Shown here in pieces: positions 22,754 to 33,270 of a stretch of 64,000 nucleotides of DNA (position 1 is its first letter; each line of letters starts with the position of its first letter). Made by a program: the position numbers and the translations under genes. The notes beneath the pieces are model-generated. The model made no database searches. It was given only the letters and a program-made list of their open reading frames with translations, and was not told the origin of the DNA. The stretch is from Hydractinia symbiolongicarpus (Eukaryota > Cnidaria > Hydrozoa > Anthoathecata > Hydractiniidae), in NCBI RefSeq assembly GCF_029227915.1, contig NC_079877.1:13885351-13949350 (forward strand), given 5' to 3'.

Positions 22754-25400
22754 TCTTAAAATTTTACCTTTCTAGGAAACTCTTCGTTATATTGCAATAA
22801 AATTTTGTAAATTTTTTACTTTCGAATTAATTTTTTATTCGACGAAAATAGGAACCTGCTTGCGCGCATAAACACATTTTCTTTATAAAATTGATTGTTT
22901 AATCCTGCAAAAGCGGTCTGCTTCATAGCCGGCTCTACGTCAGTTGTTTACATTTTTCTCGCATTCGCTGAGCTAGACCGTTATGCAGAAGAAGGCCACT
23001 ATTACTGTCAAAGGCAGCACGTTTGGTAAAAATGGAAAAAAGAATACAATATTTCTACGTTATACTAATAAATTGCAAAAGAATTATTGGATTCTTTAAT
23101 AAGTCAGCATTATCTACGATATGAGAAAAAGTTTTTTTTAAGGTGGGAGGTAACCTTTAAAAGACAAAAAATTCTAGCTTTAGTCAAATAAAATTGCGAG
23201 AAATCGCTTAAACATTTAGAAAGAACAATGCAGTTACCGCATAACAATTTTTAATAAGTTTGAACATTTAAAAATATCCCAACAAACTCAAATTTGTTGA
23301 AAACATCAGTCAAATGCTGCTGCCAGTTTGATTCATCGCCATTTAACCGATGAAATTTAGTTAAAACGTTGTTTACAGTTGCCTGGTTGTATTTTCTGAA
23401 CAAGAAAGAATGGTATCTTATTCGTGTTGAGCATGGAAAACGCCATCCACGCCTTAAAATCTTGATAGATTATTTCCGCCCCTAGCACTTTCCTTCTGTT
23501 ACAAAAACATTAAAAATAGTATACAATTGTATACTGTAACATGGTTTTAAGCACTCGAGTGAGTAGCCTAATGCCCTTAAAGTTCAAACGCGAACTTTCA
23601 GGATACACATGAAGCGCACATGTACACTCCAAACACACAGTAGGTAGAAGTTAGTAGATTAAACATTTACTATAAGAATACACAAGGTATCAGCTACATT
23701 TTAATTTTTTTTAACTACAACTTTTAATTCTTTAGGTTTAATCGAAAATAACGTTGAACTACAATGTTCGAGATGACTTTCGAAATCGAAATAGTAAATG
23801 AAATAAATTAAATCCTTAATTTTAATCATCAGCCTCACTATAATATAATTAAAAGGGTGTAGCTTTCTTTATTAGTTTAGTTGATACAACCACGGATCAA
23901 CAAAATTGTTGCGCAATTGCCCTGAAAGAATTAGCCAATCAGAAAGTTGCAGTTGCATTCCTACGGTTGGTCATTCCTGTCTCTCTTTTCAGCGATAGCG
24001 CACAAAAAAAAGAAGGGTTAAAAAAGCAGGACAGACATCGAAGCGCGAGAGCAGAAAAGAGTGACGTGTATCCTGTCTAGTGCTCGTTCGCTTTGATGAA
24101 ATCGATTGAAAACAAAATACACACTTCAATGATATAATGACTGGCTTTGACTTTTCATCATCATCATCATCATTCTCGGCTTAACGTCCGTTTTCCATGC
24201 TAGTATTGGTTGGACGGGGTATATTAATGACACTCTTCCATTCTGATCTAGACTGTGTTAGATCTAAACTTAACTTCCTCTGTATCAAGTCTGTCCTTAT
24301 AACCTCCTGCCAAGTCTTTCTCGGTCTGCCTCTGGGCTTTGCCCCAGGATATATATAGCATATAATAGCATGTTACACTGTATTACTGTGTTCTTATATT
24401 TGGCAAAATGCAAGAATAAATTTAGGCAAGGTCCACTTTTACAATTCTGTGATAGCTAATTTTGGTACAAGAAAAATTTTTGCACATATTTTGCACAATT
24501 CTGCAAAATTGGCAACCGAAAATATTTGACGAAAACAGTTAAAGTCACTAAATTTGTTTAAAAAGTTAGTTTCTATTAAATTTGTTTATTTTAACCACTA
24601 TATTATTTTATTTAATATTTCGCAGCGGTCGAAACTTTACCGATTAAAATTATTCCAATGCAAATTTGAGGCGTAGCAATTTTTAAGGCTAAGTTGGCGT
24701 TTGATGCACTGTTTTATGTTTTTTGAAGTTGAGTGATATTAGAAATGAGTTTTTATGATCCTATTTTTAGCATCTTGGCACTTGCCCACCTTCCTATATA
24801 TCTGATTACTGCATGAATAAGGCTACGATATATATGAAATTTTGGAATTGTTTTTTAATATTATAGCTAGCTAGGTATCTGTTTAATGAGCATGAAACTA
24901 TTAGTTTAGAAAAAAACCCATTGTTTTCTTTACTTGTGTTTAATGAGCTACATTATTTTGGCTGTACTAGTAGCTATATAAATCTTGAATGACATAACTA
25001 GCAATTCCTCTTTCATCAGCACTGTGATATTTTTAAGACAATATTAAAACTTGTGATGTAACTAGCTTCCAAAATAAGGTTTCTTTCTCTTGTGTACGCC
25101 ACAACTTGAACCTGATGAGTATACCCCACGATCTTATGTCAATACTGAGTATCCTTCCTTTAAATAATTGTAAAATCAATATATTGATCTAGTATAAAAA
25201 GTAAAAATACAAAGAAACAAGTGACTAATTCTCTGCGTACTGCATGTTTTTCTTAGGGAATATAAAAATTTGTCCCTAGAAGCACTTTGCTAGTGCCCAG
25301 ACCTGCGCGGTATGAAGCTCCGTAATACCTTCTCTTAAACAAAAACACAAAGCCAGCTATATCATAGTCAATAGAAGAAAAACTTTTTTTCTTCTATAGA
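22754..25400. other. Gene-free stretch with a LINE tail
   Basis: No coding exon recognised. It contains the LINE 3' fragment at 24155-24351 and an inverted repeat near 25360-25400 (GTCAATAGAAGAAAAA against CTTCTATAGAC). Confidence 0.5.
24155..24351 (-). mobile_element. 5'-truncated LINE 3' end with (ATG)n tail
   Basis: The minus strand encodes PRGRPRKTWQEVIRTDL, then SRSEWKSVINI, then a stop. GRPRKTW...W is the usual C-terminal end of several LINE reverse-transcriptase ORFs. After the stop comes a (ATG)n/(TCA)n tract at 24155-24173. Less complete copies of the same tail lie at 12121-12255 (+) and 39481-39547 (-). Confidence 0.75.
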
Positions 25401-25619
25401 CTATACACGGTCGTTTAAAACCGCAATTTTAAGGAAAAAAAGTGTGCGCATGCGCCAAAAATTTTTTTAAAAAAAGCGCCTACGGCATAAGATTATGACG
25501 TCATCGATATTGACCTCACTCTCTATTATCTTGTTTTAGTTTTTAAGGGAAATTAGAAGCACGTGCGATGGTGGCCATTATGAATCACTTTTTTTCCTGC
25601 CGTAAATGACCGTGTATAG
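25401..25619. mobile_element. MITE, 219 bp, mariner-like ends
   Basis: The ends CTATACACGGTCGTTTA and (reverse complement) CTATACACGGTCATTTA form 17-bp inverted repeats with one mismatch, next to TA dinucleotides as expected for Tc1/mariner-type insertion. There is no coding sequence inside. The centre holds a TGACGTCA site near 25497. Confidence 0.7.
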
Positions 25620-25936
25620 CTATATTTTGTAAATATAATATAAATAGCCCATTGAATAATTATCCGACAAAAAAAATTAATCTTGTTTCCATGTGAACCG
25701 ACACTTTCGTTGTTTTATGAAAATAATAAATGCAACGACAATTTTGGTTTGCGTAAGTTAAAATTGTCGTTGCATTTTCGGAGGAACGACAAATTGAAGA
25801 CGAGCACGAGTTATCGTTTCATTATTCCCTGACTCACGTGCATAGAACAGCACAAATAATATAAAGTTGATAGTATAAAAAGAAAGAAATGTAAGAAATC
25901 GTGTACCATAATACATTTAAATACGAAAAAACTTAC

Positions 25937-26188
25937 ATGAGTAGTGATGGAAATCTTAACGTTGAAGAAATACAAGAACGAAGAAGAGTTGTGCGACAGC
26001 AACTTTTATCTCCCAAAATATTTACTTATGCGTTACGAAAACGCAAAATATTGGAATATTCAAAAAATGATGAAGTTTTTCAAGACATTATTGTCACCAA
26101 CAATTTTTCGAGAAGAGTGGTGGTGCCTCCAGCGGATAAGTTAACCTTCAAGGACCCGATTTTGGAAGAGAACATTACGATGAACTAA
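25937..26188 (+). CDS. Hypothetical protein, 83 residues
   Basis: This open frame begins MSSDGNLNVEEIQERRRVV, continues with a basic region (TYALRKRKILEYSKND) and ends LEENITMN and TAA. An upstream in-frame ATG at 25901 would add 12 residues. It has a charged, protein-like composition, unlike the low-complexity frames around it. No family recognised, and no adjacent exon seen. It could be a small single-exon gene or a terminal exon. Confidence 0.35.
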   Translation: MSSDGNLNVEEIQERRRVVRQQLLSPKIFTYALRKRKILEYSKNDEVFQDIIVTNNFSRRVVVPPADKLTFKDPILEENITMN

Positions 26189-27497
26189 AATTATGATTAC
26201 CAGCTTGTATTTAAGATTTTATGGGAAGGTTAGGGGAAATAGCAAAGCACGTTTTTTTTTTGTTATGTGGTGTCATTCGTAAAGAGTGAGCCAATGACAC
26301 AAATTATTAGGATTTACGTACAGGGCACTTGGGTTACACTCATAAGCGCAAGAAATGCACACATAAATTTTGGTACTTATTACAAAAATACCACTGGGTT
26401 TATTTACAAAAGAGAACAGCCTCGACGTTGTTTGATGTTGTTCTTACAGGTAGCATAGCTACCCTATATAGCTACATTAAGGATTAAACTAGCATTTATT
26501 AGTTAATACTCAGTAAAATAGGTCAAGTTTAAATAAAACTCATTGTTCATCAAGTTACCCGACATGGGTAATATGAAAGATTTCTTCATAAAAAAATTTT
26601 AAGATAAACTTTTGCGATTTTGTCATTTATTAGTTTTCAAATTTCTCGCTGGAAATTTTTAAGGTTTAAAACCCATGTCACACAGTAACTTTTTCGTCCT
26701 TATCATAATGTGATGTACACAAGCTATGAAACAACTTTTGCAGGAAAATAAAAACACATATAGAGAAAAAGGTTGTTATAAAAATAATAAATTAATTTCA
26801 AACCGATTAGTCCCTGCAGCCATTTTGGTGTCAGCAGTATGAAAAACTATGCTAAAACCATAATAAGTAAAAGTCCTATTACTTCAGTAAAAATTGAAAT
26901 AATGACTTGAAACTTAGTATTGTTGAGTCAGCTCTATGTTAAAATTTGTCTTTATGTTTTGTCTGCCATGTTTGTTCTGTAATTTATTTAACTATTGTGT
27001 TGTCAAGTGTAGTTACCCAAGTGTATTTAGTGTAAACATTTAATCACCTGTTTGTGTCCTTGTGTTAATTAAATGTCAATTTGTGCAATGTTATAAAATT
27101 TAATTGTAAAGTATACTCTATAGGGAATTTATATTTATTTATTTAAAAGCAGATTTTTCAGTTCACTTGTTCACTTGAAGTCACTGAGGTGATCACATCT
27201 TTTTCAATGTCAAGAAAAGTTTAAATAATCTTTCACAAATTCAATTTTTTTTCAGCAAGTCTATTTAAATTCTAATCAAGTTTATTTTTCAAAGCTCTTA
27301 CACTTGGCAAGCTGGTAAGCATTATATAGTTTATAATATTTGTTATATTTCCTTAGTCATTTTTTTGAATATTCACTACATACATTTTTCTTATATATTG
27401 TAGTTTGAACACGTCGTTACAAGCATCAAGAGTGTGAGCGAAACTTGTCTTTTTTTTTGGTTAACCCTACATTCAAACAGCAGGCGATTGTTTGTTA

Positions 27498-28379
27498 ATG
27501 AGGCGTAGTGAAAGGATCGCCGATAAAGTTCGTATTGACTACAAATCATTACATGCTACTGGAGCTATAAATCAAATTTCTTCTGAAGTTCAAGATACTC
27601 CAGTAGATGGAAAAATTGTAGTAATGGCATCCGAAGACACTAGTATCAGCAAAAACTCAGACCCAGTTATTCAACTATCAATCGATGAATCAATACTAGC
27701 TGATGACATTGACGATTTTGTGGATGAAAACCAGTCAGGATATTATGGCGAATCAATTGAAGATATAGATTCGAATATCAAGCAAATGGAAAATTTACGC
27801 ACCCAGTATAGGCGAAAACACAGGGAGCTATCAGCAAACTTAAAGGAACTTTACGAAGGAACGTATGGTAAATCATATACTCTCAAAATCGAAAGCATGA
27901 AGAGTTTCGTTATGATGAAGAGAGAGCGTCGACAGAGATTACGAGAAAGACAAAATCTTGGCGACATAGAATCATCAGAAAGAAAAATGAAATTCCTTGT
28001 CAATGAAATCATTCAGTTAATTTCGTATTTACAGGAATCTTTCACATCATCCCTGTCCACCTTGGATGATAAGGAAATCAAAAAGAGAAAAGAGGATTTG
28101 CCGGAGCAGTTAAGTCAGATGGAAACATTAAGAAAATCCTTTAAAGAAATGATCGAAACCGCGAAAGGGAAGGATGAAGGTAATTTAGATGATCTAAATA
28201 AAAGGTATGACAAACTTGTTGATCTCAAAAACTGTTACATCAAAACCCTTGATCAGGAATATCAGGATAGGGAACTTTCAAAAGTGGAGAAGTTTAACTC
28301 ATCAACTTTGAATATAAAATTACCTATATTTAAAGGTTATGGCAGTGTTTGTGATATATATACATTTCAAACTGACTTC
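27498..28379 (+). CDS. BEL/Pao gag-like (DUF1759-type) N-terminal segment
   Basis: The start is MRRSERIADKVRIDYKSLH at 27498-27500. An acidic stretch and a helical region follow (NIKQMENLRTQYRRKHREL, RKSFKEMIETAKGK). It ends with NIKLPIFKGYG..DIYTFQTDF, which resembles the start of the DUF1759 (gag-related) domain, whose usual opening is L.LP.F.GD....F...F. Right after TDF (28379) stands GTAAGTAAG, a perfect splice donor, and the similarity stops there. The open frame runs on to 28457 with unrelated sequence. I found no protease, reverse transcriptase or LTRs. It is either a truncated retrotransposon copy or a domesticated gag gene with a further exon downstream. Confidence 0.5.
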
Positions 28380-28457
28380 GTAAGTAAGTACAAGTATTAT
28401 ATGTTTTTAGACCAGTTTGATGAAATGAACCCAAAAATTTTTTTGCTACTATTATAG

Positions 28458-30169
28458 TTCTTGAGTTCCTGAATTTAGCCATTTTTGGAGACGCCGATAA
28501 ACTGTTTTTGACAGCATATCATTTTGACAAGCCATGTGTACAGATAACATTCAAAGTGATTCTCAGGATTTAAAATAATTCAAACAGATAAAATGTGTCC
28601 CAGGTTTAGGACTAAATACCTTATCCAGCTCGTATAAATACAAAGTTGTTAGAAGTTATTTTTTTGTCCACCTAGATCTGCAACACGTTTACTTGCACTA
28701 ATCGCTCAGCCTGGTGCCACTCACAATTAATTTTTGAATCTCTACAGGAACTTATTATGCAAAATGAAAAATGCTAAACAACTGTTTGCTTTGCAGAAGT
28801 AACAATAGGCTTCATCATAAGTCCTGTGAATGTTGGTTTATGAAAAATGTATTATTCCTTTAATGCTAAGCACTCCACTGGCTTTGTAACACATTACAGT
28901 AAGTGTCCTCAGTGTGACACAGTTTACCCTTTACTAAGTCTTAACCTGGACAGAGACTTTACGTCTTCCGGCTCCAAGCAAATATTACTTCTGGCTATAC
29001 TTTCCAAAATTTTGTTATTTCATTAAAAGAAACCTGAAAATACACAAAAATTTATTTATGAAAAATAGGTTTCTGTTCGATAAAAGAAACCTGAAGATTT
29101 GCAGAAATTTACTTATGAAATATAGGTTTCTGTTTGTCGTGACAACATATTTAACCAACATGCAATGCCTTGCACATCTAACTGTTCACTGTTATGGGAG
29201 GTCCAAATTGCTAGCAGGTAGCTTTATTCAAAAATGACAGAATGCCTTGAAAAATCTTTTGTGTAGCTAGCTGCATAAAATAATATATTTAGCTCTTGTA
29301 CTTTATCACTTAATTATTTAATAACAAATGTGCCCCTGGAGTGCTGGCATGGTACTAGGTAGGTAGCTTAAAATCACAAAATAAATATTATCCACATGTT
29401 ACCATCCCTCATCATCAGACATCAGAAAGGCGTTTCTATTCTTTACTTCTCATTGTGGGGTACCTCAAATTCTTGTAAATCCAATGAAAAAAAATTACTT
29501 AAGACTTCCCCTTCTTTCCCTTGCACCACTCATGGCATTTCTCAGCATGTCTTCAGTTCGAAGCCACGATTCCTTAGCTTCCAACTGCGTCTCGTTCACA
29601 AGTTTCAGCGCTAGCCAATGAGATAGACAACGTCGAAAAACCCTGGGTAATTTTGAAAAAATGTGGTTCTTCCTTATGATTTTCAGATTTTTGCTGCTGG
29701 TATCAGCATATTTTAGCCCTCGAGTGCCACACCTCCGTATATATAGGAGTTAATTATCTTTAAATAGAACTTTTCTGTCATTTTATTTTTGTAATTTTAG
29801 CGTTTAGAGGGAAAATTACTGCTTCTTTAAATATGATGTTTTTTTTTTATCAAGATTCCAACATCGTTCCCAGAAGGCTTTTTGCTCGCCGTCATATATG
29901 CAAAAAGATACAACATGTCCTGGGATCGAGGTTGCCCAGAATCAAGACTACACACAAATAACTGCGCCTGCGCGATTCTTGTGCGTTATCAATATTTTGT
30001 CAAGGCTTGGTCACAATGCTAAACTGCGTTATTTTGGCTGTGAGCTTTTCAGAACGAAGGTGAATTTTGGCGACCTGGTAAAGCTCTCACAAGATAGACC
30101 ATTTCGAGGATTATGCGCCATTATGGATTTGGGAACTCGGTGGTGCAAGTTGATAAATAAAAAGATAAA
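28458..30169. other. Intergenic, no supported gene
   Basis: Apart from the hairpin pair, nothing is supported. The 91-residue frame at 29898-30173 overlaps a repeat with a CCTGGGATCGAGGTTGCC end and is not credible as a gene. Confidence 0.4.
29025..29135. repeat. Tandem pair of about 57-bp hairpin units
   Basis: AAAAGAAACCTGAA...AATAGGTTTCTGTT occurs twice (29025-29078 and 29082-29135). Within each unit AGAAACCT and AGGTTTCT are inverted, so each can form a hairpin. Confidence 0.6.
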
Positions 30170-30226
30170 ATAAAAAGGACGTGAGAACCCGTGTAGTTTT
30201 CCACGGGCTAACGACTAGTAATTTAA
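30170..30226 (-). repeat. Fragment of the CTAGTC..CCCGTCC repeat family
   Basis: On the minus strand ACTAGTCGTTAGCCCGTGGA, then CACGGGTTCTCACGTCC. It matches the starts of the repeats at 53516 and 63121. The CCCGTGG...CCACGGG pairing suggests a stem. Confidence 0.6.
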
Positions 30227-30506
30227 AAAAAGCATCACGCTTGTGTTGATCTTTCGTGATAAACGTACTAGAACGCTATTAGAATCAAATTACAGATAAA
30301 AATTAATGTTTAGAATAAGAATAACATAATAACATGATAACATGATAAGGATGCAAATAAAACATGTTGACTAGCTAAGCGTGACGCGTGCAAAAGTTAG
30401 AATTCAAGCTTATAAACAAAAATAGGGGACGTTGGCGTTCCGTTAACTGCTTGAATAATGCAAATAAATACGTGGGTTTATAAATTATATTTTTATAAGT
30501 TTTTTA

Positions 30507-30586
30507 CCATTCTCGACCCCAGAGCTCTTTGAGATAAACTCAAAATTCGAGGTTTTAATCTCAAAGAGCTCTGGGGAGGAGAATGG
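30507..30586. mobile_element. 80-bp hairpin MITE with 7-bp target duplication
   Basis: The 29-bp arms begin CCATTCTC and share CCCCAGAGCTCTTTGAGAT, with only two mismatched positions, around a centre of about 22 bp. TTTTTTA flanks both sides (30500-30506 and 30587-30593). A one-armed relic is at 15456. Confidence 0.85.
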
Positions 30587-30593
30587 TTTTTTA

Positions 30594-32630
30594 CCTGTGT
30601 TTCCTGTTTATCAAAAGACTGAGCAGAGAATAAAAAGACGGAGACCCACTAGAAAAGACCAAGTGACGTAACAGTGGTTTTAAGTCTTATTCGTTTTCTT
30701 TGGGATATAAACTATTTATGACTAGACAATTTGGCAATGTGTAGCTAGATCAATTGACGGATTTTTAATATCATCACAAAAGAAATACGTTAGTTTGATG
30801 CGACAAGGAAGCATGCATTGATAACATACTGTCTAGGCTTTTATGCAATTTTATGTGCCCTATGAACTTCATAGCCGAAATAACTTTGACTATGCCATAT
30901 TATTGTATTCGATAAAGATCACTAATCACTCGATTTATGTACGATAACTTCTGTGTTATATTTTGTAGTTGGTAAAACATCACTAATCACTCGATTTATG
31001 TACGATAACTTCGACAACACCTATCAGTAAGTCAAAGTATTTATGCTTATCCTAAGACGAACTCAATATTAGACTGTATTCTTCTTTTGAAAAAATGTTG
31101 TTAAACTTGGTAAAGATGACAATTTACAGTTCGCCTACACTGTGATTTTAACATGTTAGAAGTGACTCACAAATGGAACTGTGTGTCAAACGATGATAGG
31201 GTGGAGATTGAAAAGTAGGGGGAGGGGGTGATTTGGTGTGTGTATCGTTAAGTGGAAATATATCCTTATTTGCAAATTCATACAAACAAAAAGAAAAAAC
31301 AGTGATCAATGATGCACGTGTGTACGCAGCCTTGTTTTCACAGTGATCAGATGCTTAAAAAAGGTTTAACATGGTTTCTATACTCGTGTTGATTTGTTTT
31401 ACAAACATTGTAAAGAGGATTGAAGAGAGTTTCGTTTTCTCAGATAGAAAATATGAAAATATTTACGTAAAAAAGTTTATCTACTAAAGGGGGATTTTCA
31501 CGAAGCGAATTGAACGGCGGATTCGACGGCGAATTCGATGGTGAATTCGCTTTTTAATTTTCACGACAAAATAAATTAGGCGCCAAATTCATTGTTTACA
31601 TTAGTTAACCGCGTTCTGATTGGTCAAAAACTAGCAGCGAAAACTTTAGCTGGGGAAAAGTAGGAACTGTTTCTACTTTTCAGCGAAGCGAATATTTCGA
31701 TGCAAAATCAAAATAAACACAACTGCGCATGCTCAGATACAATTCGCCGTCGAATTCGCCGTTCAATTCGCTTCGTGAAAATCCCCCTTAAGTGAAACTA
31801 CTAAAAGATTTCTATGCTTTGCAATATTAACATACAAGATTTCAGTTGAAGAGCAAGGAGAATGAATAAGAAGAGCTTCGAGTTGTAAAAATTGGGGCGT
31901 ATGGACAAATTAACAAACAAATGGTCATATCATTCGTCTAAAAATTTCTCTGACCCTCAAAACCACATGTTCTTGGTGTTATGACCTTGGGAAAGTTGTT
32001 GATAAATTCAGGTATACAAAGATTCTCAAAACTGTCGTCGTTGCATTGTTGATAGCGGGGATTCATCAAGCTGGCCTTATTCTACAAATTGGTTAAATAA
32101 TGTTGAATTGCTCACGACTTGCTCACCTGCTCTGATATCACCATAGAGAATTCAGAAGTTCGCAAACACTCCAAAAAAAAAACAGTCACTTTTCTTCTTC
32201 TAAGCGTCAACCACTGTCATTGCATTCTGTTTTCACTATTGAACTTGTTGTGGAAATGTTTAGTGATCACAGGAAACTCCGATTGTTCAGTTTCAGAGAG
32301 TGGTGCTGTAAAAATACCCAGAGGGGACAAACATTTCTAATTCTTATTTTAAATTAGCGACATGAAATTTCCAAGTGATCGAACAGCACTGTTACTAGGC
32401 AACAGAGATTTTGCAAGGTTGAGATGTTAAATCACTTGACTCTAATATTTCATACTTTGAAATATTATTTTGAGAATAGGAAGTACTTTGAAGTGATTTC
32501 ACGTTTGCGCGTTTCGCAGGAGCGCATGTGTGACTGTGCGAGTTTTCCCTATTTGGGTTTTGGGGGAGACGGATTTCATAAGCCATTTTAAAACAGCTAA
32601 TTCGCACGACATCCGTATATTCTTTGCCAG
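30594..32630. other. Intergenic, no supported gene
   Basis: Outside the MITE at 31488 I see no gene. A sequence of about 38 bp (ATCACTAATCACTCGATTTA, then TGTACGATAACTTC) is repeated at 30918 and 30978, a 60-bp-spaced local duplication. Confidence 0.4.
31488..31788. mobile_element. 301-bp MITE, PIF/Harbinger-like
   Basis: Nearly perfect inverted ends of about 45-50 bp start AGGGGGATTTTCACGAAGCG and continue with AATTGAACGGCG. The element is flanked by TAA on both sides (31485-31487, 31789-31791), the 3-bp duplication typical of PIF/Harbinger. It has no coding sequence. Confidence 0.85.
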
Positions 32631-32640
32631 TCCAAACCTC

Positions 32641-32649
32641 TATAAAAGG
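32641..32649 (+). promoter_or_regulatory. Consensus TATA box
   Basis: TATAAAAGG, 112 bp upstream of the small open frame starting at 32761. It is a good match to the metazoan TATA consensus, though single TATA matches are common in AT-rich DNA. Confidence 0.3.
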
Positions 32650-32760
32650 TATAGGAGTTTGTTAGTAAGGCTACTACAATCTTTTTCTTGGTTCTATCAT
32701 TTTCAACAACTCTAGCTAAACCTGAGCATATCATATATCTCTAGATTCTACATTATAAAC

Positions 32761-32964
32761 ATGGAGGAAGACAATTTTTTGAGAGATATTTTGCTGAACA
32801 ATTTAACAGCAAAAACGTCGAAGAATAATTACATTTTAAAAACGTTAGAAAGAAAGTTCCTGAAACTCACTCTTCTCATAAAAACACAGACAAAAAAAAG
32901 TAATATTATCAATTTGACAAATGAAGTTTTTAAGATGAAAAGCAAGCATGAAGAAGGAACTTAG
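32761..32964 (+). CDS. Possible small protein, 67 residues
   Basis: This frame starts MEEDNFLRDILLNNLTAKTS, is Lys/Leu/Asn-rich and ends KHEEGT. The start context is AAACATGG, which is Kozak-like, and a TATA box lies 112 bp upstream. No family recognised. It could be chance. Confidence 0.22.
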   Translation: MEEDNFLRDILLNNLTAKTSKNNYILKTLERKFLKLTLLIKTQTKKSNIINLTNEVFKMKSKHEEGT

Positions 32965-33150
32965 AAACATAAATGATTTGCCAGCTGTATTCGAAATCAG
33001 ATTTGTGTTTGGATGATTTACTGTACGACAACTAAAAAGCCCATGGAATGTGTTATACATTTCGCTCAAGAGTTTTGTTCTAATACTGCTAGAATTCTTT
33101 AGTAGTAGCTCGCTGGTAAACTTTGTGGTGTTTGTGAATAACGAAAGATG

Positions 33151-33270
33151 CCTCACTTTGTAATTATCTTGCCTCACTTTGTAATTTCAGAGCTGCACCA
33201 CTTTGTAATACCGCCCCACTTTGTAATTTATCGTTGCCCCACTTTGTAATAATTGCCCACTCTGTAATTT
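33151..33270 (+). repeat. Six spaced copies of a CACTTTGTAAT motif
   Basis: The motif C(C/T)CACTTTGTAAT occurs near 33152, 33173, 33197, 33215, 33239 and, as CACTCTGTAAT, 33257. Spacing is about 18-24 bp and the sequence between copies is variable. It is either a decayed short minisatellite or a cluster of binding sites. Confidence 0.7.

Noticed and set aside
29898-30173. 91-residue plus-strand frame
   Set aside because: It overlaps repeat ends (CCTGGGATCGAGGTTG and the CTAGTC family) and resembles no protein family I know.
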